Counted from the first letter of the stretch, positions 24,328 to 33,362 are shown. The stretch: 64,000 nt of DNA from Bacteroidota bacterium (GCA_963169645.1 CAUJCO010000007.1:226737-290736); one strand, 5' to 3'. Notes: generated from the letters alone by a model not told the origin. Translations and numbers: made by a program.

Positions 24328-26896
24328 GGGTAACAAGTCTTTTCAAAAATGGAAATTATTTGGGTATGTAATTGGCATACTACTTTTGTATTCGTGCAGT
24401 GCCACTAAACATTTAATCAAAGATAATCAAAGCTTATTAGTTAGTAATAATATTGATGTAAAATTCACCGGAAAAATAAGTGGTGATAAAACCAGCCTCA
24501 AATCGGAATTGGGCAACCAAGTAGTTTATGACCAACATCCGAACAAAAAATTCATGAGTTTATTTCGTTTGAAATTAGGCATGTACACAAAATCTGTTTT
24601 AAAAAATGAGAAACGAGTAAAACGAAAGTTGGAATTAGATTCTTTATACGCAATAAATCAACTATCAAAAAGAGAAAAAAGAGCCTATAAAAAATTACAA
24701 AAAAACAAGAAATTAGAAAGTTTCCTGAGTGAAAACAATAGCGGCGAGCGACCTGTTTTATTTGATTCTACTACAATTGAAACATCCATAAACAGAATGA
24801 AAAATTTCTTATTTTATCATGGATACTTTTACAACAACGTAACCGCATCATATAAAACAAAGAAAAAGAAAACAGCTGTAACCTACCACGTACAAACCGG
24901 AACTCAATTTACATACAATGAAATTTTTTATAGTGCAGAAGATAGTATAATTACAGCTATCATCGAAAAAAATAAAAAAGACAGATTATTAAAACATGGC
25001 GACCCTTTCGATATTGATATTGTCAAAAAAGAAAGACAACGACTTGCCGATATTGTACAAAACAAAGGCTATTTTACCTTTAGTCCGGAATATATTTATT
25101 TAGATATCGATAGTACAATCGGTAACCAAAAAATTGATATTTACTTAAAAATTAAAAATGATGACATTACGTTGATTCATCAAAAATACTCCTACTTACA
25201 AGTAGATTTCGAGATATTAGATTTCGACAAAAAGAAAGAAAATCTAAAATTAAAAAAGAACGATTTCATTACCGACACGATTTGCGACGTCAACTATCGC
25301 GTATTAAAAACATCCGTATTACCGCGTGCGCTCACGAAATCAATCTATTTAAAGCCGGGTGACATTTTCAATAAAGATCAATTAATAAATACGCGAAATT
25401 CATTGAATACATTGGGTGTTTTCCGTTTTGTAAATATTGAACATGTACCAATTTCCATCTCGCCGGAAGAAAGTGGATTATATACAAAAATAAAATGCGC
25501 ACCAGCAAAAAGACATTCATTTAATACCGATATTGAATTAAACACGAATGCACAAAGCACACTCGGTTTTAATATTGTAGGTGGATACAAAAACAATAAT
25601 TTATTTAAAACAGCTGCTAAGTTTGAATTTAATATCAGCGCGGGTGTTGACTTCCAATTATTAAAAGAAAAAAGATTGGAAAACAGTCCGGTGAATGCCG
25701 TAAATATCAATACCGAAGCAAAAATAAATTTAGCGCGCACTTTCCCTTCTTTCAATAAAAAGAAAAAATGTATTACCTATCAGAAGTACAAACCACGTAC
25801 ATTTATCAGCTTTAATTATAATTTCCAAAAACGAATTGGACTTTATAATATACAAGCCATTGGAGCCAACTATGGTTATGAATGGTACAATGATAAATTC
25901 AGACACATCTTCATTCCATTAAGTTTTACGTATGTTTTGCCATCAAAAATTAGTGATTCGTTCCAAACACAATTAGACAATAATACGCGACTTAAACAAA
26001 GTTTTAATCAACAATTTATTTTAGGCCAAGAATATTCATTTTCCTATAACAACCAGAATTTAAACGTAGGAAAATACAAGAACTTTTTTTATTTCAGAGG
26101 AAATGTTTTCATATCCGGAACCTTGCTGAATGCATTTGCATCCATCACACAAAAAGACAATGGAAAGCCGTTTAAATTAGGTGGTGTTAGTTTTTCGCAA
26201 TTCACGCGCATCGAAATAGAACCTCGATATTTCTTTAACTTCAAAAACGGACAGGCACTGAGTTTGCGTATGTTTATTGGTGCCGGCATTCCATACGGTA
26301 ACTCAAAATACATTGCAGAACAAACCAAATACGAAGGCAGAGACACCTCATTTTATCGCGAAGTAGCATCCATACCATATATTAAACAATTCTTCGTTGG
26401 AGGTCCAAATTCCTTGCGTGGTTGGGGCTTCCGTCGTTTAGGTCCGGGTGGTTTTAATACCTACAATGAAAACAGAAATAACTTAGACCAAACCGGCGAT
26501 TTAAAGTTTGAATTCAATGCAGAATATCGTTTCAATATTTATAAATCATTCAAAGGTGCTTTATTTACAGACATAGGAAATATTTGGTTGATAGAAGAAG
26601 ACCCAAACAAACCAAATGCAAATTTTAAACCCAAACGATTTATGAAAGAATTAGCTTGGGATGTAGGAATTGGATTGCGCATGGATTTAAACTTTTTTGT
26701 TTTGCGTTTTGACGTAGGTTATGCTCTTTATGATCCGGCATTTCCGGCAGGAAATCGTTGGACGTTTAACAAAATAAACAACGAAGATTTTAAACTTTAC
26801 AAAGACCCTCGAAGCAAAGATTTACCATTAGGTAAATATAAATTCAGCGTTAAAGATTTCCTCGGTTTAAACTTTGCCATTGGTTATCCGTTTTAA
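24326..26896 (+). CDS. tamL: TamL-like outer-membrane lipoprotein of the Omp85/BamA superfamily
   Basis: An 856-residue protein. The lipoprotein signal ends ILLLYSC with lipidated C24. POTRA-like segments fill the first half (FLFYHGYFYNNVTASY, GDPFDIDIVKKERQRLADIV, KPGDIFNKDQLINTRNSL), and the second half is a 16-strand-type barrel with the Omp85 lid motif FVGGPNSLRGWGFRRLGPGG. In Bacteroidota, lipidated TamA relatives are called TamL and work with TamB in outer-membrane biogenesis. No tamB is next to it here. The only in-frame start is ATG 24326, which overlaps the start of the divergent methyltransferase gene. Confidence 0.85.
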   Translation: MGNKSFQKWKLFGYVIGILLLYSCSATKHLIKDNQSLLVSNNIDVKFTGKISGDKTSLKSELGNQVVYDQHPNKKFMSLFRLKLGMYTKSVLKNEKRVKRKLELDSLYAINQLSKREKRAYKKLQKNKKLESFLSENNSGERPVLFDSTTIETSINRMKNFLFYHGYFYNNVTASYKTKKKKTAVTYHVQTGTQFTYNEIFYSAEDSIITAIIEKNKKDRLLKHGDPFDIDIVKKERQRLADIVQNKGYFTFSPEYIYLDIDSTIGNQKIDIYLKIKNDDITLIHQKYSYLQVDFEILDFDKKKENLKLKKNDFITDTICDVNYRVLKTSVLPRALTKSIYLKPGDIFNKDQLINTRNSLNTLGVFRFVNIEHVPISISPEESGLYTKIKCAPAKRHSFNTDIELNTNAQSTLGFNIVGGYKNNNLFKTAAKFEFNISAGVDFQLLKEKRLENSPVNAVNINTEAKINLARTFPSFNKKKKCITYQKYKPRTFISFNYNFQKRIGLYNIQAIGANYGYEWYNDKFRHIFIPLSFTYVLPSKISDSFQTQLDNNTRLKQSFNQQFILGQEYSFSYNNQNLNVGKYKNFFYFRGNVFISGTLLNAFASITQKDNGKPFKLGGVSFSQFTRIEIEPRYFFNFKNGQALSLRMFIGAGIPYGNSKYIAEQTKYEGRDTSFYREVASIPYIKQFFVGGPNSLRGWGFRRLGPGGFNTYNENRNNLDQTGDLKFEFNAEYRFNIYKSFKGALFTDIGNIWLIEEDPNKPNANFKPKRFMKELAWDVGIGLRMDLNFFVLRFDVGYALYDPAFPAGNRWTFNKINNEDFKLYKDPRSKDLPLGKYKFSVKDFLGLNFAIGYPF

Positions 26897-26914
26897 TATA
26901 CTAAATTTCAATGC

Positions 26915-29110
26915 ATGAAAAATAGCATACAAAACACAACGCATACACTCTTGTTGGTCGCGTTATTTTTCTTATATAAATTTAATAATGCACAAACATT
27001 TTTGCCGTACGATAATCTTTCAGTTTTTGCAAACGGAAATGAGCTACAATTCCCATGGACTGGCGGTTTTGACAACATACAAGTTGGAAAAGTAGATTTA
27101 AATAATGACACTAAAATAGATGTAGTTATTTACAATAAAACCAATAATACAATTCTTACATTTTTATTTGATGCCAATTCCGGACAATATCATTTTGTTC
27201 GACAATATGCTTATAAATTTCCTGAAATATCAAAATGGATGGTATTAAAAGATTACAACTGTGATGGCATTGAAGATATTTTTACGTACAATAATTTAGC
27301 AAGTGCCAAAATATATAAAGGTTATTACGCAAATGAAACACTCCAATTTTCCTTACAATACAATGGCGTTTTTTATCAAGGAATTAGCTCACATATTAAT
27401 GTGTATTGTTCATCAGATATTCGTCCAATCATTGCAGATATTAATCAAGATGGCGACATAGATATCATCTCCTTTAATGTATCAGAAAACAGGCTGATTT
27501 TATACGAGAATAACCAGCAAGAACAAACTCTTTCATGTGATAGTTTATTCTTTACAAAAGCGGATAATTGTTGGGGAAATTTCGAAGATTCTCACCACGA
27601 TGGATATATTATTTTAGACACTTGTACATCTAAATTTAATCGATTAAACGGAACTGAACAAATTCAACATTCCGGTGCAGCGTTAGATGCATTTGATATT
27701 GATAACAATGGTGCACTCGACTTAGCGATAGGCAGTATCGGATTAAATAATCTTTCATTTTTTTATAATGATGGCACTCCGAATTATGCGAGTTTTTTAC
27801 GCATGGAAGATTCATTTCCCGTCAATAATATTCCCGTAGATTTATTCTCATTTGTTGTTCCTAATTTTGTAGATATAAACAACGACAACCACACCGATTT
27901 AATTGTATCAACCTTTGATGAAGGCGTTGCCAATAAGGATAATATATGGTATTATAAAAATGATGGAAACAATGGACTCCAATTACAACAAAAAAATTTC
28001 TTATTAAACCAAACTATTGATGTAGGTGAAAATTCGTATCCATGTTTTGCAGATATAGATGGTGATACTTTAATTGATATTTTAGTGGGCAGCACCGGAT
28101 TTAGAGACAACCAAAATATACTTAGTACTTCGTTATTTTTTTATAAAAATATTGGCACAATAACCCAACCAAAATATATTTTACAGGATAGCAATTTTTT
28201 AAATGTTTCAACATTACAATTCAGCGATTTAGCACCGGCAATAGGCGATTTAGATAACGATGGCGACAATGATTTATTAATTGGATTATATAATGGAAAA
28301 ATGGTGTATTGGGAAAATGTTGCATCTACAAATGCCGCACCACTTTACAGTTATTCCGGTTTTTTAAAGGATGAAAGTAACACTGAAATAGTTGTAGGAA
28401 ATAACGCAACACCTTTTATTATCGACATCAACAGAGACGGAAAAAATGATTTAATAATAGGTGAAAAAGCCGGGAATCTCAATTTATGGAAAGGAAATGC
28501 AAACAATCAATTCGTATTTGAAACAGATTCATTAGGCAAAATTGCGATCAAGACGAACAGCCTTTCAATTGGGTATACACATCCTAGTTGTTTGGATTTG
28601 AATGGCGATAATAAATACGATTTATTACTTGGCACCAATGCAAATGGAATTCTATTTTATGATAATATAGAAGATAAATTGCATACTACTTTTATTCCAT
28701 CAGCAGTAAATCTGCCATATGCATTAGGCTTCCGCGCTACTGCTTCCATTGCTGATATTACAAATGATGCAAAATACGAGCTATTACTTGGTAATAAATC
28801 CGGTGGCTTGCAAATGCTTAGTCAAGCACCACCACCAATAATTCCAAGTCTTATTCATTTAAATAAAAACATTCTATTTAACGCATATCCAAATCCAACA
28901 AATCAATTTATACATATTGAACTTCCATCAAGTAAGGAAACATATCAGTTACAACTTATCAATGGGTTAGGTCAAGTAGTAATGAATTCCACTATTCAAG
29001 AAAGTAATAAAACAGAACTAAACGTATCAGCAATTCCGAATGGCATGTATGTATTGCGAATTCTTAATAATCATAATTCGGATTATCAAAAAATATACAT
29101 CCAACATTAA
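26915..29110 (+). CDS. FG-GAP/VCBS repeat protein with type A T9SS sorting domain
   Basis: A 731-residue secreted protein 18 bp after tamL. An N-terminal signal peptide ends FNNAQ. The body has many FG-GAP-like repeats with calcium-binding DxNxDG loops (DINQDGDIDI, DLDNDGDNDLLIG, DINRDGKNDLIIG, DLNGDNKYDLLLG), predicting a beta-propeller. The C-terminus is a T9SS type A sorting domain (AYPNPTNQFIHIE ... NGMYVLRIL). It should pass the outer membrane through T9SS and be anchored or released. The ligand is unknown. A strong bidirectional terminator follows. Confidence 0.9.
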   Translation: MKNSIQNTTHTLLLVALFFLYKFNNAQTFLPYDNLSVFANGNELQFPWTGGFDNIQVGKVDLNNDTKIDVVIYNKTNNTILTFLFDANSGQYHFVRQYAYKFPEISKWMVLKDYNCDGIEDIFTYNNLASAKIYKGYYANETLQFSLQYNGVFYQGISSHINVYCSSDIRPIIADINQDGDIDIISFNVSENRLILYENNQQEQTLSCDSLFFTKADNCWGNFEDSHHDGYIILDTCTSKFNRLNGTEQIQHSGAALDAFDIDNNGALDLAIGSIGLNNLSFFYNDGTPNYASFLRMEDSFPVNNIPVDLFSFVVPNFVDINNDNHTDLIVSTFDEGVANKDNIWYYKNDGNNGLQLQQKNFLLNQTIDVGENSYPCFADIDGDTLIDILVGSTGFRDNQNILSTSLFFYKNIGTITQPKYILQDSNFLNVSTLQFSDLAPAIGDLDNDGDNDLLIGLYNGKMVYWENVASTNAAPLYSYSGFLKDESNTEIVVGNNATPFIIDINRDGKNDLIIGEKAGNLNLWKGNANNQFVFETDSLGKIAIKTNSLSIGYTHPSCLDLNGDNKYDLLLGTNANGILFYDNIEDKLHTTFIPSAVNLPYALGFRATASIADITNDAKYELLLGNKSGGLQMLSQAPPPIIPSLIHLNKNILFNAYPNPTNQFIHIELPSSKETYQLQLINGLGQVVMNSTIQESNKTELNVSAIPNGMYVLRILNNHNSDYQKIYIQH

Positions 29111-29125
29111 CTGAATAGAATAAAG

Positions 29126-29158
29126 AAAGAAAGTTGCCTTTGTGAGGCAACTTTCTTT
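29126..29158. terminator. Bidirectional terminator, FG-GAP gene / tRNA-Cys
   Basis: A perfect 14-bp stem (29126-29139 with 29145-29158) around the loop TTGTG lies between the convergent FG-GAP gene and tRNA-Cys. The arms end in A/T-rich runs on both strands, so it can stop both transcripts. Confidence 0.85.
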
Positions 29159-29161
29159 GTG

Positions 29162-29232
29162 AGGTCGATGGCGGATTCGAACCGCCGTACGAGCTTTTGC
29201 AGAGCTCTGCCTAGCCTCTCGGCCAACCGACC
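29162..29232 (-). tRNA. tRNA-Cys (GCA)
   Basis: The reverse strand folds as a complete cloverleaf: acceptor GGTCGGT with ATCGACC, anticodon arm GAGCT-CTGCAAA-AGCTC with anticodon GCA, T arm GGCGG-TTCGAAT-CCGCC, and discriminator U73, the cysteine identity base. The CCA end is not encoded. Confidence 0.95.
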
Positions 29233-29330
29233 ATTTTTTGGAATTGCAAATCTACATTTTTTTTGGACAAAATAAAATTAAAATCAAAAATCAATGCAAA
29301 TAAAATATTAAGTATGATAAACTTTAGCGC

Positions 29331-29690
29331 TTAATCTTCTATTTCTATCACACTTGCCTCCACTTTTGCACCTAAAGGTGGATGTATCTTTTTTAATTTT
29401 ATTTTAATTACATCTTCTTTTGCAATAAAAGTGCGGAGTGTATTCAAAATTTTTTGAGCTAAATGTTCAATCAATAAAACAGGTACTTGCATATTTTGTT
29501 TCACTGCATCGTAAATAAGTTCATAATTCACTGTACCGTTTAAATCATCATTTTGCTGTGCTAAAGAAGCATCCGTTTGCACCCAAACATCTACAATATA
29601 TTTACTGCCAATTACTTGTTCCTCTTTATAAACGCCGTGGTAAGCATAAAATTCCATTCCTTCCAACCCTATCCAAACTTTTTTTTGCAT
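29331..29690 (-). CDS. folB: Dihydroneopterin aldolase
   Basis: A 119-residue cytoplasmic enzyme of folate synthesis that cleaves 7,8-dihydroneopterin to 6-hydroxymethyl-dihydropterin and glycolaldehyde. Family segments are GMEFYAYHGVYKEEQVIGSKY at the start (tyrosine in YHG), the middle VNYELIYDAVK, LLIEHLAQKI, and the C-terminal KLKKIHPPLGAKVEASVI with the catalytic-site lysine. Length is normal. It is divergent from the acyl-CoA dehydrogenase gene, with 29 bp between the two start codons. Confidence 0.93.
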   Translation of the reverse strand: MQKKVWIGLEGMEFYAYHGVYKEEQVIGSKYIVDVWVQTDASLAQQNDDLNGTVNYELIYDAVKQNMQVPVLLIEHLAQKILNTLRTFIAKEDVIKIKLKKIHPPLGAKVEASVIEIED

Positions 29691-29712
29691 ACTTTTGTTT
29701 TGTACAAAAATA
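29690..29712. promoter_or_regulatory. Divergent -7 octamers of folB and the acyl-CoA dehydrogenase gene
   Basis: Within the 29-bp gap, TACTTTTG (29690-29697, plus) precedes the dehydrogenase ATG by 22 bp, and TATTTTTG (29712-29705, minus) precedes the folB ATG by 14 bp. Each promoter's -7 box lies in the region that the other uses as upstream or initially transcribed DNA, so they probably compete. Confidence 0.5.
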
Positions 29713-29719
29713 AAATATT

Positions 29720-30907
29720 ATGTCTAATAGATATGCATCCAATTTTAGAGGGTTTGATTATTTACAATTAGATGAACAATTAACCACCGAACAAAAATTA
29801 ATTAGAGATAGTATTCGCAATTGGGTAACACAATCGGTTGTGCCCATCATTGAAGATTGTGCTGAACGCAACGAATTTCCCAAACAACTTATAAAAGAAT
29901 TAGGAAAAATTGGTGCATTCGGACCACACATACCAACAGAATATGGCGGGGGCGGATTAGATGCGATTTCCTACGGATTAATAATGCAAGAATTAGAACG
30001 CGGAGATTCCGGCATTCGTAGTTGTGCGAGCGTACAGAGTTCTTTGGTTATGTATCCGATATGGAAATTTGGCAGTGAAGAACAGAAAAAAAATTATTTA
30101 CCCAAATTGGCAAGCGGTGAATATTTAGGTAGTTTCGGGCTTACCGAACCCAATCACGGAAGTGATCCTGCATCCATGGAAACCAAATTAATTCAACGAA
30201 ATGGAAAATACTATTTAAGCGGTGCAAAAATGTGGATAACCAACGCTCCGATGTGCGATATTGCAGTGGTTTGGGCAAAAAATGAAGTCGGGCACGTCGT
30301 TGGATGCATTGTGGAGCGCGGTATGCCAGGATTTACAACACCTAGCATTCAAGGAAAATGGAGTTTGAGAGCATCCATCACCGGCGAGTTAATTTTTGAT
30401 GCTGTAGAAATTCCGGAAAGCCATATTTTACCACATGCGAAAGGATTAAAAGCACCCCTTTCCTGTTTATCTTCCGCACGATTTGGCATCGCTTGCGGTG
30501 CCTTAGGTGCTGCAATGGATTGTTTGCACCACGCCATTGAATACAGCAAAGAACGTACACAATTTGGAAAACCTTTGGCTGCTTTTCAATTAACGCAAAA
30601 AAAATTAGCAGAAATGCTGACAGATCTAACAAAGGCTCAATTGCTTTCATTACAATTGGGTAAGTTGCATATTGAAGGAAAAATTACACCGGCACAAATA
30701 TCTATGGGAAAAAGAAACAACGTAGAAATGGCATTGCGTATTGCGCGAGAATGTCGTCAAATATGCGGTGCAATGGGCATTTCGCAAGATTTTCCATTCA
30801 TGCGACATGCGATGAATTTAGAAAGTGTTATCACCTACGAAGGCACGCATGAAGTACATTTATTAATCACCGGAATGGACATCACCGGAATCAATGCATT
30901 TGAATAA
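29720..30907 (+). CDS. gcdH: Acyl-CoA dehydrogenase, glutaryl-CoA dehydrogenase type
   Basis: A 395-residue flavoprotein. The FAD/substrate segment GLTEPNHGSDPASMETK, the ELERGDSGIRSCASVQSSLV block with the arginine that binds the distal carboxylate, and catalytic E374 in ITYEGTHEVHLLITG are characteristic of glutaryl-CoA dehydrogenases, which oxidise and decarboxylate glutaryl-CoA to crotonyl-CoA in lysine and tryptophan breakdown. Other acyl-CoA substrates cannot be excluded, so the symbol is tentative. It has its own promoter and is followed by a long gap. Confidence 0.85.
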   Translation: MSNRYASNFRGFDYLQLDEQLTTEQKLIRDSIRNWVTQSVVPIIEDCAERNEFPKQLIKELGKIGAFGPHIPTEYGGGGLDAISYGLIMQELERGDSGIRSCASVQSSLVMYPIWKFGSEEQKKNYLPKLASGEYLGSFGLTEPNHGSDPASMETKLIQRNGKYYLSGAKMWITNAPMCDIAVVWAKNEVGHVVGCIVERGMPGFTTPSIQGKWSLRASITGELIFDAVEIPESHILPHAKGLKAPLSCLSSARFGIACGALGAAMDCLHHAIEYSKERTQFGKPLAAFQLTQKKLAEMLTDLTKAQLLSLQLGKLHIEGKITPAQISMGKRNNVEMALRIARECRQICGAMGISQDFPFMRHAMNLESVITYEGTHEVHLLITGMDITGINAFE

Positions 30908-30937
30908 CACTATTTGTGATGTAGAATAGAGAATAGA

Positions 30938-30986
30938 GTATTGAGTATTGAGTATTGAGTATTGAGTATTGAGTATTGAGTATTGA
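30938..30986 (+). repeat. Seven tandem copies of the heptamer GTATTGA
   Basis: Seven exact 7-bp copies run without interruption, starting 31 bp after the dehydrogenase stop codon. Upstream and downstream bases (GAATAGA, GATTTGG) look like decayed copies. Slippage here would change copy number but no reading frame crosses it. Confidence 0.95.
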
Positions 30987-31328
30987 GATTTGGGTTTTGG
31001 GTTGATGAGTTATCCTTATTTTACAAGCTGGACATATTAGAATACAATTTTTTTATTACAAATGATATATTAAACTAATTATACGATTTATTATAAAATT
31101 GAATTATTCTAAATTAAATGCTTTTAAAAAGATTGTCCACTAATTTAAAAAAATAAAAAAATAATATAAAAAATAACAATTTTTACCCAACCTACTCACT
31201 TTCAGTTAGTAAGAAATATGTTTCACAAGAAATGAAGTTATAAACATATAATTCACATCGGTTATTAACAAAATAGTTGACTATTCCACCAATTTACTCC
31301 AAATTATAATTGTATTTTAGTCGCCCCG
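30987..31328. other. AT-rich gap upstream of dnaB, no gene seen
   Basis: About 340 bp of very AT-rich sequence with stop codons in all frames. I see no hairpin, tRNA or repeat apart from the heptamer array before it. A weak promoter-like TATTTTAG is centred about 15 bp before the dnaB start but breaks the TAnnTTTG consensus. Confidence 0.5.
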
Positions 31329-32855
31329 ATGGAAGAAGAAATAAAAAATACGAGCAAACGAACGCCGAGATATTCTAGAAATAAATCAGAAGATATCATT
31401 CATAATTTATACGGAAAATTACCACCTCAAGCACGTGAGTTAGAAGAAGCCGTATTGGGTGCCATCTTAATTGAAAAAGATGCCATATCCTATGTTTCGG
31501 ATATATTAAAAACAGAAAGTTTTTATGTAGATGCACACGCAACCATCTACAGAGCTATCCAAAATTTATTTGGCAACTCACAACCTATTGATCTATTAAC
31601 AGTAGTTGAAGAACTAAGAAAAACGGGGAAATTAGAAGAAGTAGGTGGTGCTTACTACATAAGTGAACTCACCCATAAAGTTGCCTCATCTGCCAACGTA
31701 GAATATCATGCACGTATCGTTATTCAAAAATTTATTCAACGCGAGTTAATTCGAATTTCGAATGATATTATTAGAGATGCGTATGAAGATACAACAGACG
31801 TATTTGATTTATTGGATACGGCTGAAAAAAGAATTTATGAAATAACCGATAAAAATTTACGAAACTCTGTACAAGGTATTGGCCAATTGGTTTCTAAATC
31901 AATTTTGCAAATAGATGGTTTAATTAATAGAGAAGATGGTTTATTAGATGACTCCGTTCCGTCCGGTTATTTGGAGTTAGATAAAATGACATCCGGATGG
32001 AAAGCAACCGATTTAGTTATTATTGCAGCTCGTCCATCTATGGGTAAAACAGCTTTCGTATTAAATTTAGCACGCAATGCTGCTGTAGATTATAATATGC
32101 CGGTGGCAATTTTCTCTTTAGAAATGGGTGCTGTTCAATTAGCGAAACGTTTGATTTCATTAGAGTGTGAAATAGACGCACAAAAAGTAGCGAATGGAAA
32201 AATGAGCGATAATGAATATGCTATTTTACGCGATAAAGTAGAACGATTATCGTCTTCACCCATTTATATCAATGATCAACCGGCCATTAATATTTATGAA
32301 TTAAGAGCACAATGCAGACGTCTGCAAAATGCACACGGCATTAAAATGGTCATCATCGATTATTTACAATTAATGAGTGGCGGTGGCGACAAAGGCATGA
32401 ACCGCGAACAAGAAATTTCGTCTATTTCACGGTCCTTAAAAGGTTTAGCAAAAGAATTAAATATTCCTGTAATTGCATTATCGCAATTAAATCGTAGTGT
32501 GGAAACGCGTGGTGGTGATAAAAAACCACAACTCTCCGACTTACGGGAATCGGGTTCTATTGAGCAAGATGCTGATATGGTTATGTTCTTATACCGTCCG
32601 GAATATTATAATTTAAATGAAGGACAAGATGGACAGCAACTTAAAGGAACGGCTGAAGTAATTATTGCAAAACATAGAAATGGTCCAACAGGAAACGTGC
32701 CTTTGCGTTTCAATAAAAACTTCGGTCGTTTCTATGATGCAACCGGCTTATACGAAGAAATGCAAGAATTCAGCAATTTTAAAACTGTACCATCTAAAGG
32801 AAACTTTATGCAAGATGAAGAATCCAAAGGACCGGACAATTTTGATGTTTGGTAA
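31329..32855 (+). CDS. dnaB: Replicative DNA helicase DnaB
   Basis: A 508-residue hexameric 5'-3' helicase. The N-terminal DnaB domain starts at PPQARELEEAVLGAILIEKD. The RecA-like C-terminal domain has Walker A (ARPSMGKTAFVLN), Walker B (VIIDYLQLM), the AL-SQLNRSVE segment and the DLRESGSIEQDADMVMFLYR motif that completes the site. No intein interrupts it. The end is acidic (DEESKGPDNFDVW). It is followed by a gap of 179 bp that carries a separate promoter and terminator. Confidence 0.97.
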   Translation: MEEEIKNTSKRTPRYSRNKSEDIIHNLYGKLPPQARELEEAVLGAILIEKDAISYVSDILKTESFYVDAHATIYRAIQNLFGNSQPIDLLTVVEELRKTGKLEEVGGAYYISELTHKVASSANVEYHARIVIQKFIQRELIRISNDIIRDAYEDTTDVFDLLDTAEKRIYEITDKNLRNSVQGIGQLVSKSILQIDGLINREDGLLDDSVPSGYLELDKMTSGWKATDLVIIAARPSMGKTAFVLNLARNAAVDYNMPVAIFSLEMGAVQLAKRLISLECEIDAQKVANGKMSDNEYAILRDKVERLSSSPIYINDQPAINIYELRAQCRRLQNAHGIKMVIIDYLQLMSGGGDKGMNREQEISSISRSLKGLAKELNIPVIALSQLNRSVETRGGDKKPQLSDLRESGSIEQDADMVMFLYRPEYYNLNEGQDGQQLKGTAEVIIAKHRNGPTGNVPLRFNKNFGRFYDATGLYEEMQEFSNFKTVPSKGNFMQDEESKGPDNFDVW

Positions 32856-32922
32856 GCGCAAAAAACGTCAATTTCTTGACAAATATTAAGAAAATAAGCA
32901 ATATATATAAAGTATTTTTTAT

Positions 32923-32966
32923 TTGACCAAAGTCAAAGATAAATAATGATGTATATCATAACTTTG
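32923..32966 (+). promoter_or_regulatory. Crp/Fnr-type boxes and -7 octamer in front of a candidate small RNA
   Basis: TTGAC-CAAA-GTCAA (32923-32936) is a perfect palindrome of Fnr/Dnr type. ATGAT-GTAT-ATCAT (32946-32959) is a second, and TAACTTTG (32959-32966) is an exact -7 octamer. The first box is centred 29.5 bp before the first T of the octamer, precisely the spacing in the nor promoter, and the two boxes are 23 bp apart, also as in nor. No protein gene follows on this strand before the terminator. Confidence 0.6.
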
Positions 32967-32969
32967 TGT

Positions 32970-33037
32970 TAACAAATCCAAAGTTGTAGAAACATAAAAA
33001 TCCTAAAGGAAGCTGTCGGTCTCGACAGCTTTTTTTA
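32970..33037 (+). ncRNA. Candidate small RNA, about 65 nt, Crp/Fnr-type promoter
   Basis: From the -7 octamer ending at 32966, transcription should start near 32970 and stop at the strong terminator at 33011-33037. The interval has no ATG and no usable frame. The 5' 40 nt are A-rich and unstructured (a possible seed region), followed by a GC-rich stem and U-tail, the usual shape of a regulatory RNA. Proposed only from promoter plus terminator; the terminator may simply end dnaB transcription. FnrS of E. coli is a precedent for an Fnr-controlled small RNA but no sequence kinship is claimed. Confidence 0.4.
33011..33037. terminator. Terminator between dnaB/candidate sRNA and the phasin-like gene
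   Basis: AGCTGTCG-GTCT-CGACAGCT is a perfect 8-bp stem followed by a long T-run on the plus strand. The T-run overlaps the stop codon of the convergent phasin-like gene, and the stem may act in both directions. Confidence 0.85.
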
Positions 33038-33358
33038 TTTTTTAGAAGGTAATTTTAATAAGGTAATTGGATTGTTTTTTACATCTTGCACATACTCTTC
33101 TACTTCATCTTTTAGAGTGCGAATATCTTTGATGCCCATTTTATTTAATACATCTTCCAACTTAACTTGAATGCTTCCTTGCAAAGCATCTAACTGTGAA
33201 CGCAAATCAAATAAAAACGTATCCATAATACGCTTTCCTTCATCTTCAGTATAATGTTGGTTTTGAATTAAGTCTTCTACTAATTCTTTGAATTTTTCAT
33301 TCGTTATAGAAGCCACTCCAATAGACGTATAAATAGCTCTTCTTATTAATTCTGACAT
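33035..33358 (-). CDS. Phasin-like / PHA-synthesis-regulator-like helical protein
   Basis: A 107-residue, entirely helical protein resembling the family annotated as polyhydroxyalkanoate synthesis regulator phasin (COG3937-like): SELIRRAIYTSIGVASITNE, KFKELVEDLIQNQHYTEDEG, LDALQGSIQVKLEDVLNKMG. Such proteins are small amphipathic coiled coils; a real PHA link is unproven, and no PHA genes are seen here. A -7 octamer (33370-33363) lies 4 bp before the ATG. Its 3' end runs into the shared terminator. Confidence 0.65.
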   Translation of the reverse strand: MSELIRRAIYTSIGVASITNEKFKELVEDLIQNQHYTEDEGKRIMDTFLFDLRSQLDALQGSIQVKLEDVLNKMGIKDIRTLKDEVEEYVQDVKNNPITLLKLPSKK

Positions 33359-33362
33359 GCCA

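Noticed and set aside
32867..32880. GTCAA-TTTC-TTGAC just after dnaB
   Set aside because: A palindrome, but the arms are in reverse order compared with Fnr-type boxes; probably chance or a weak hairpin.
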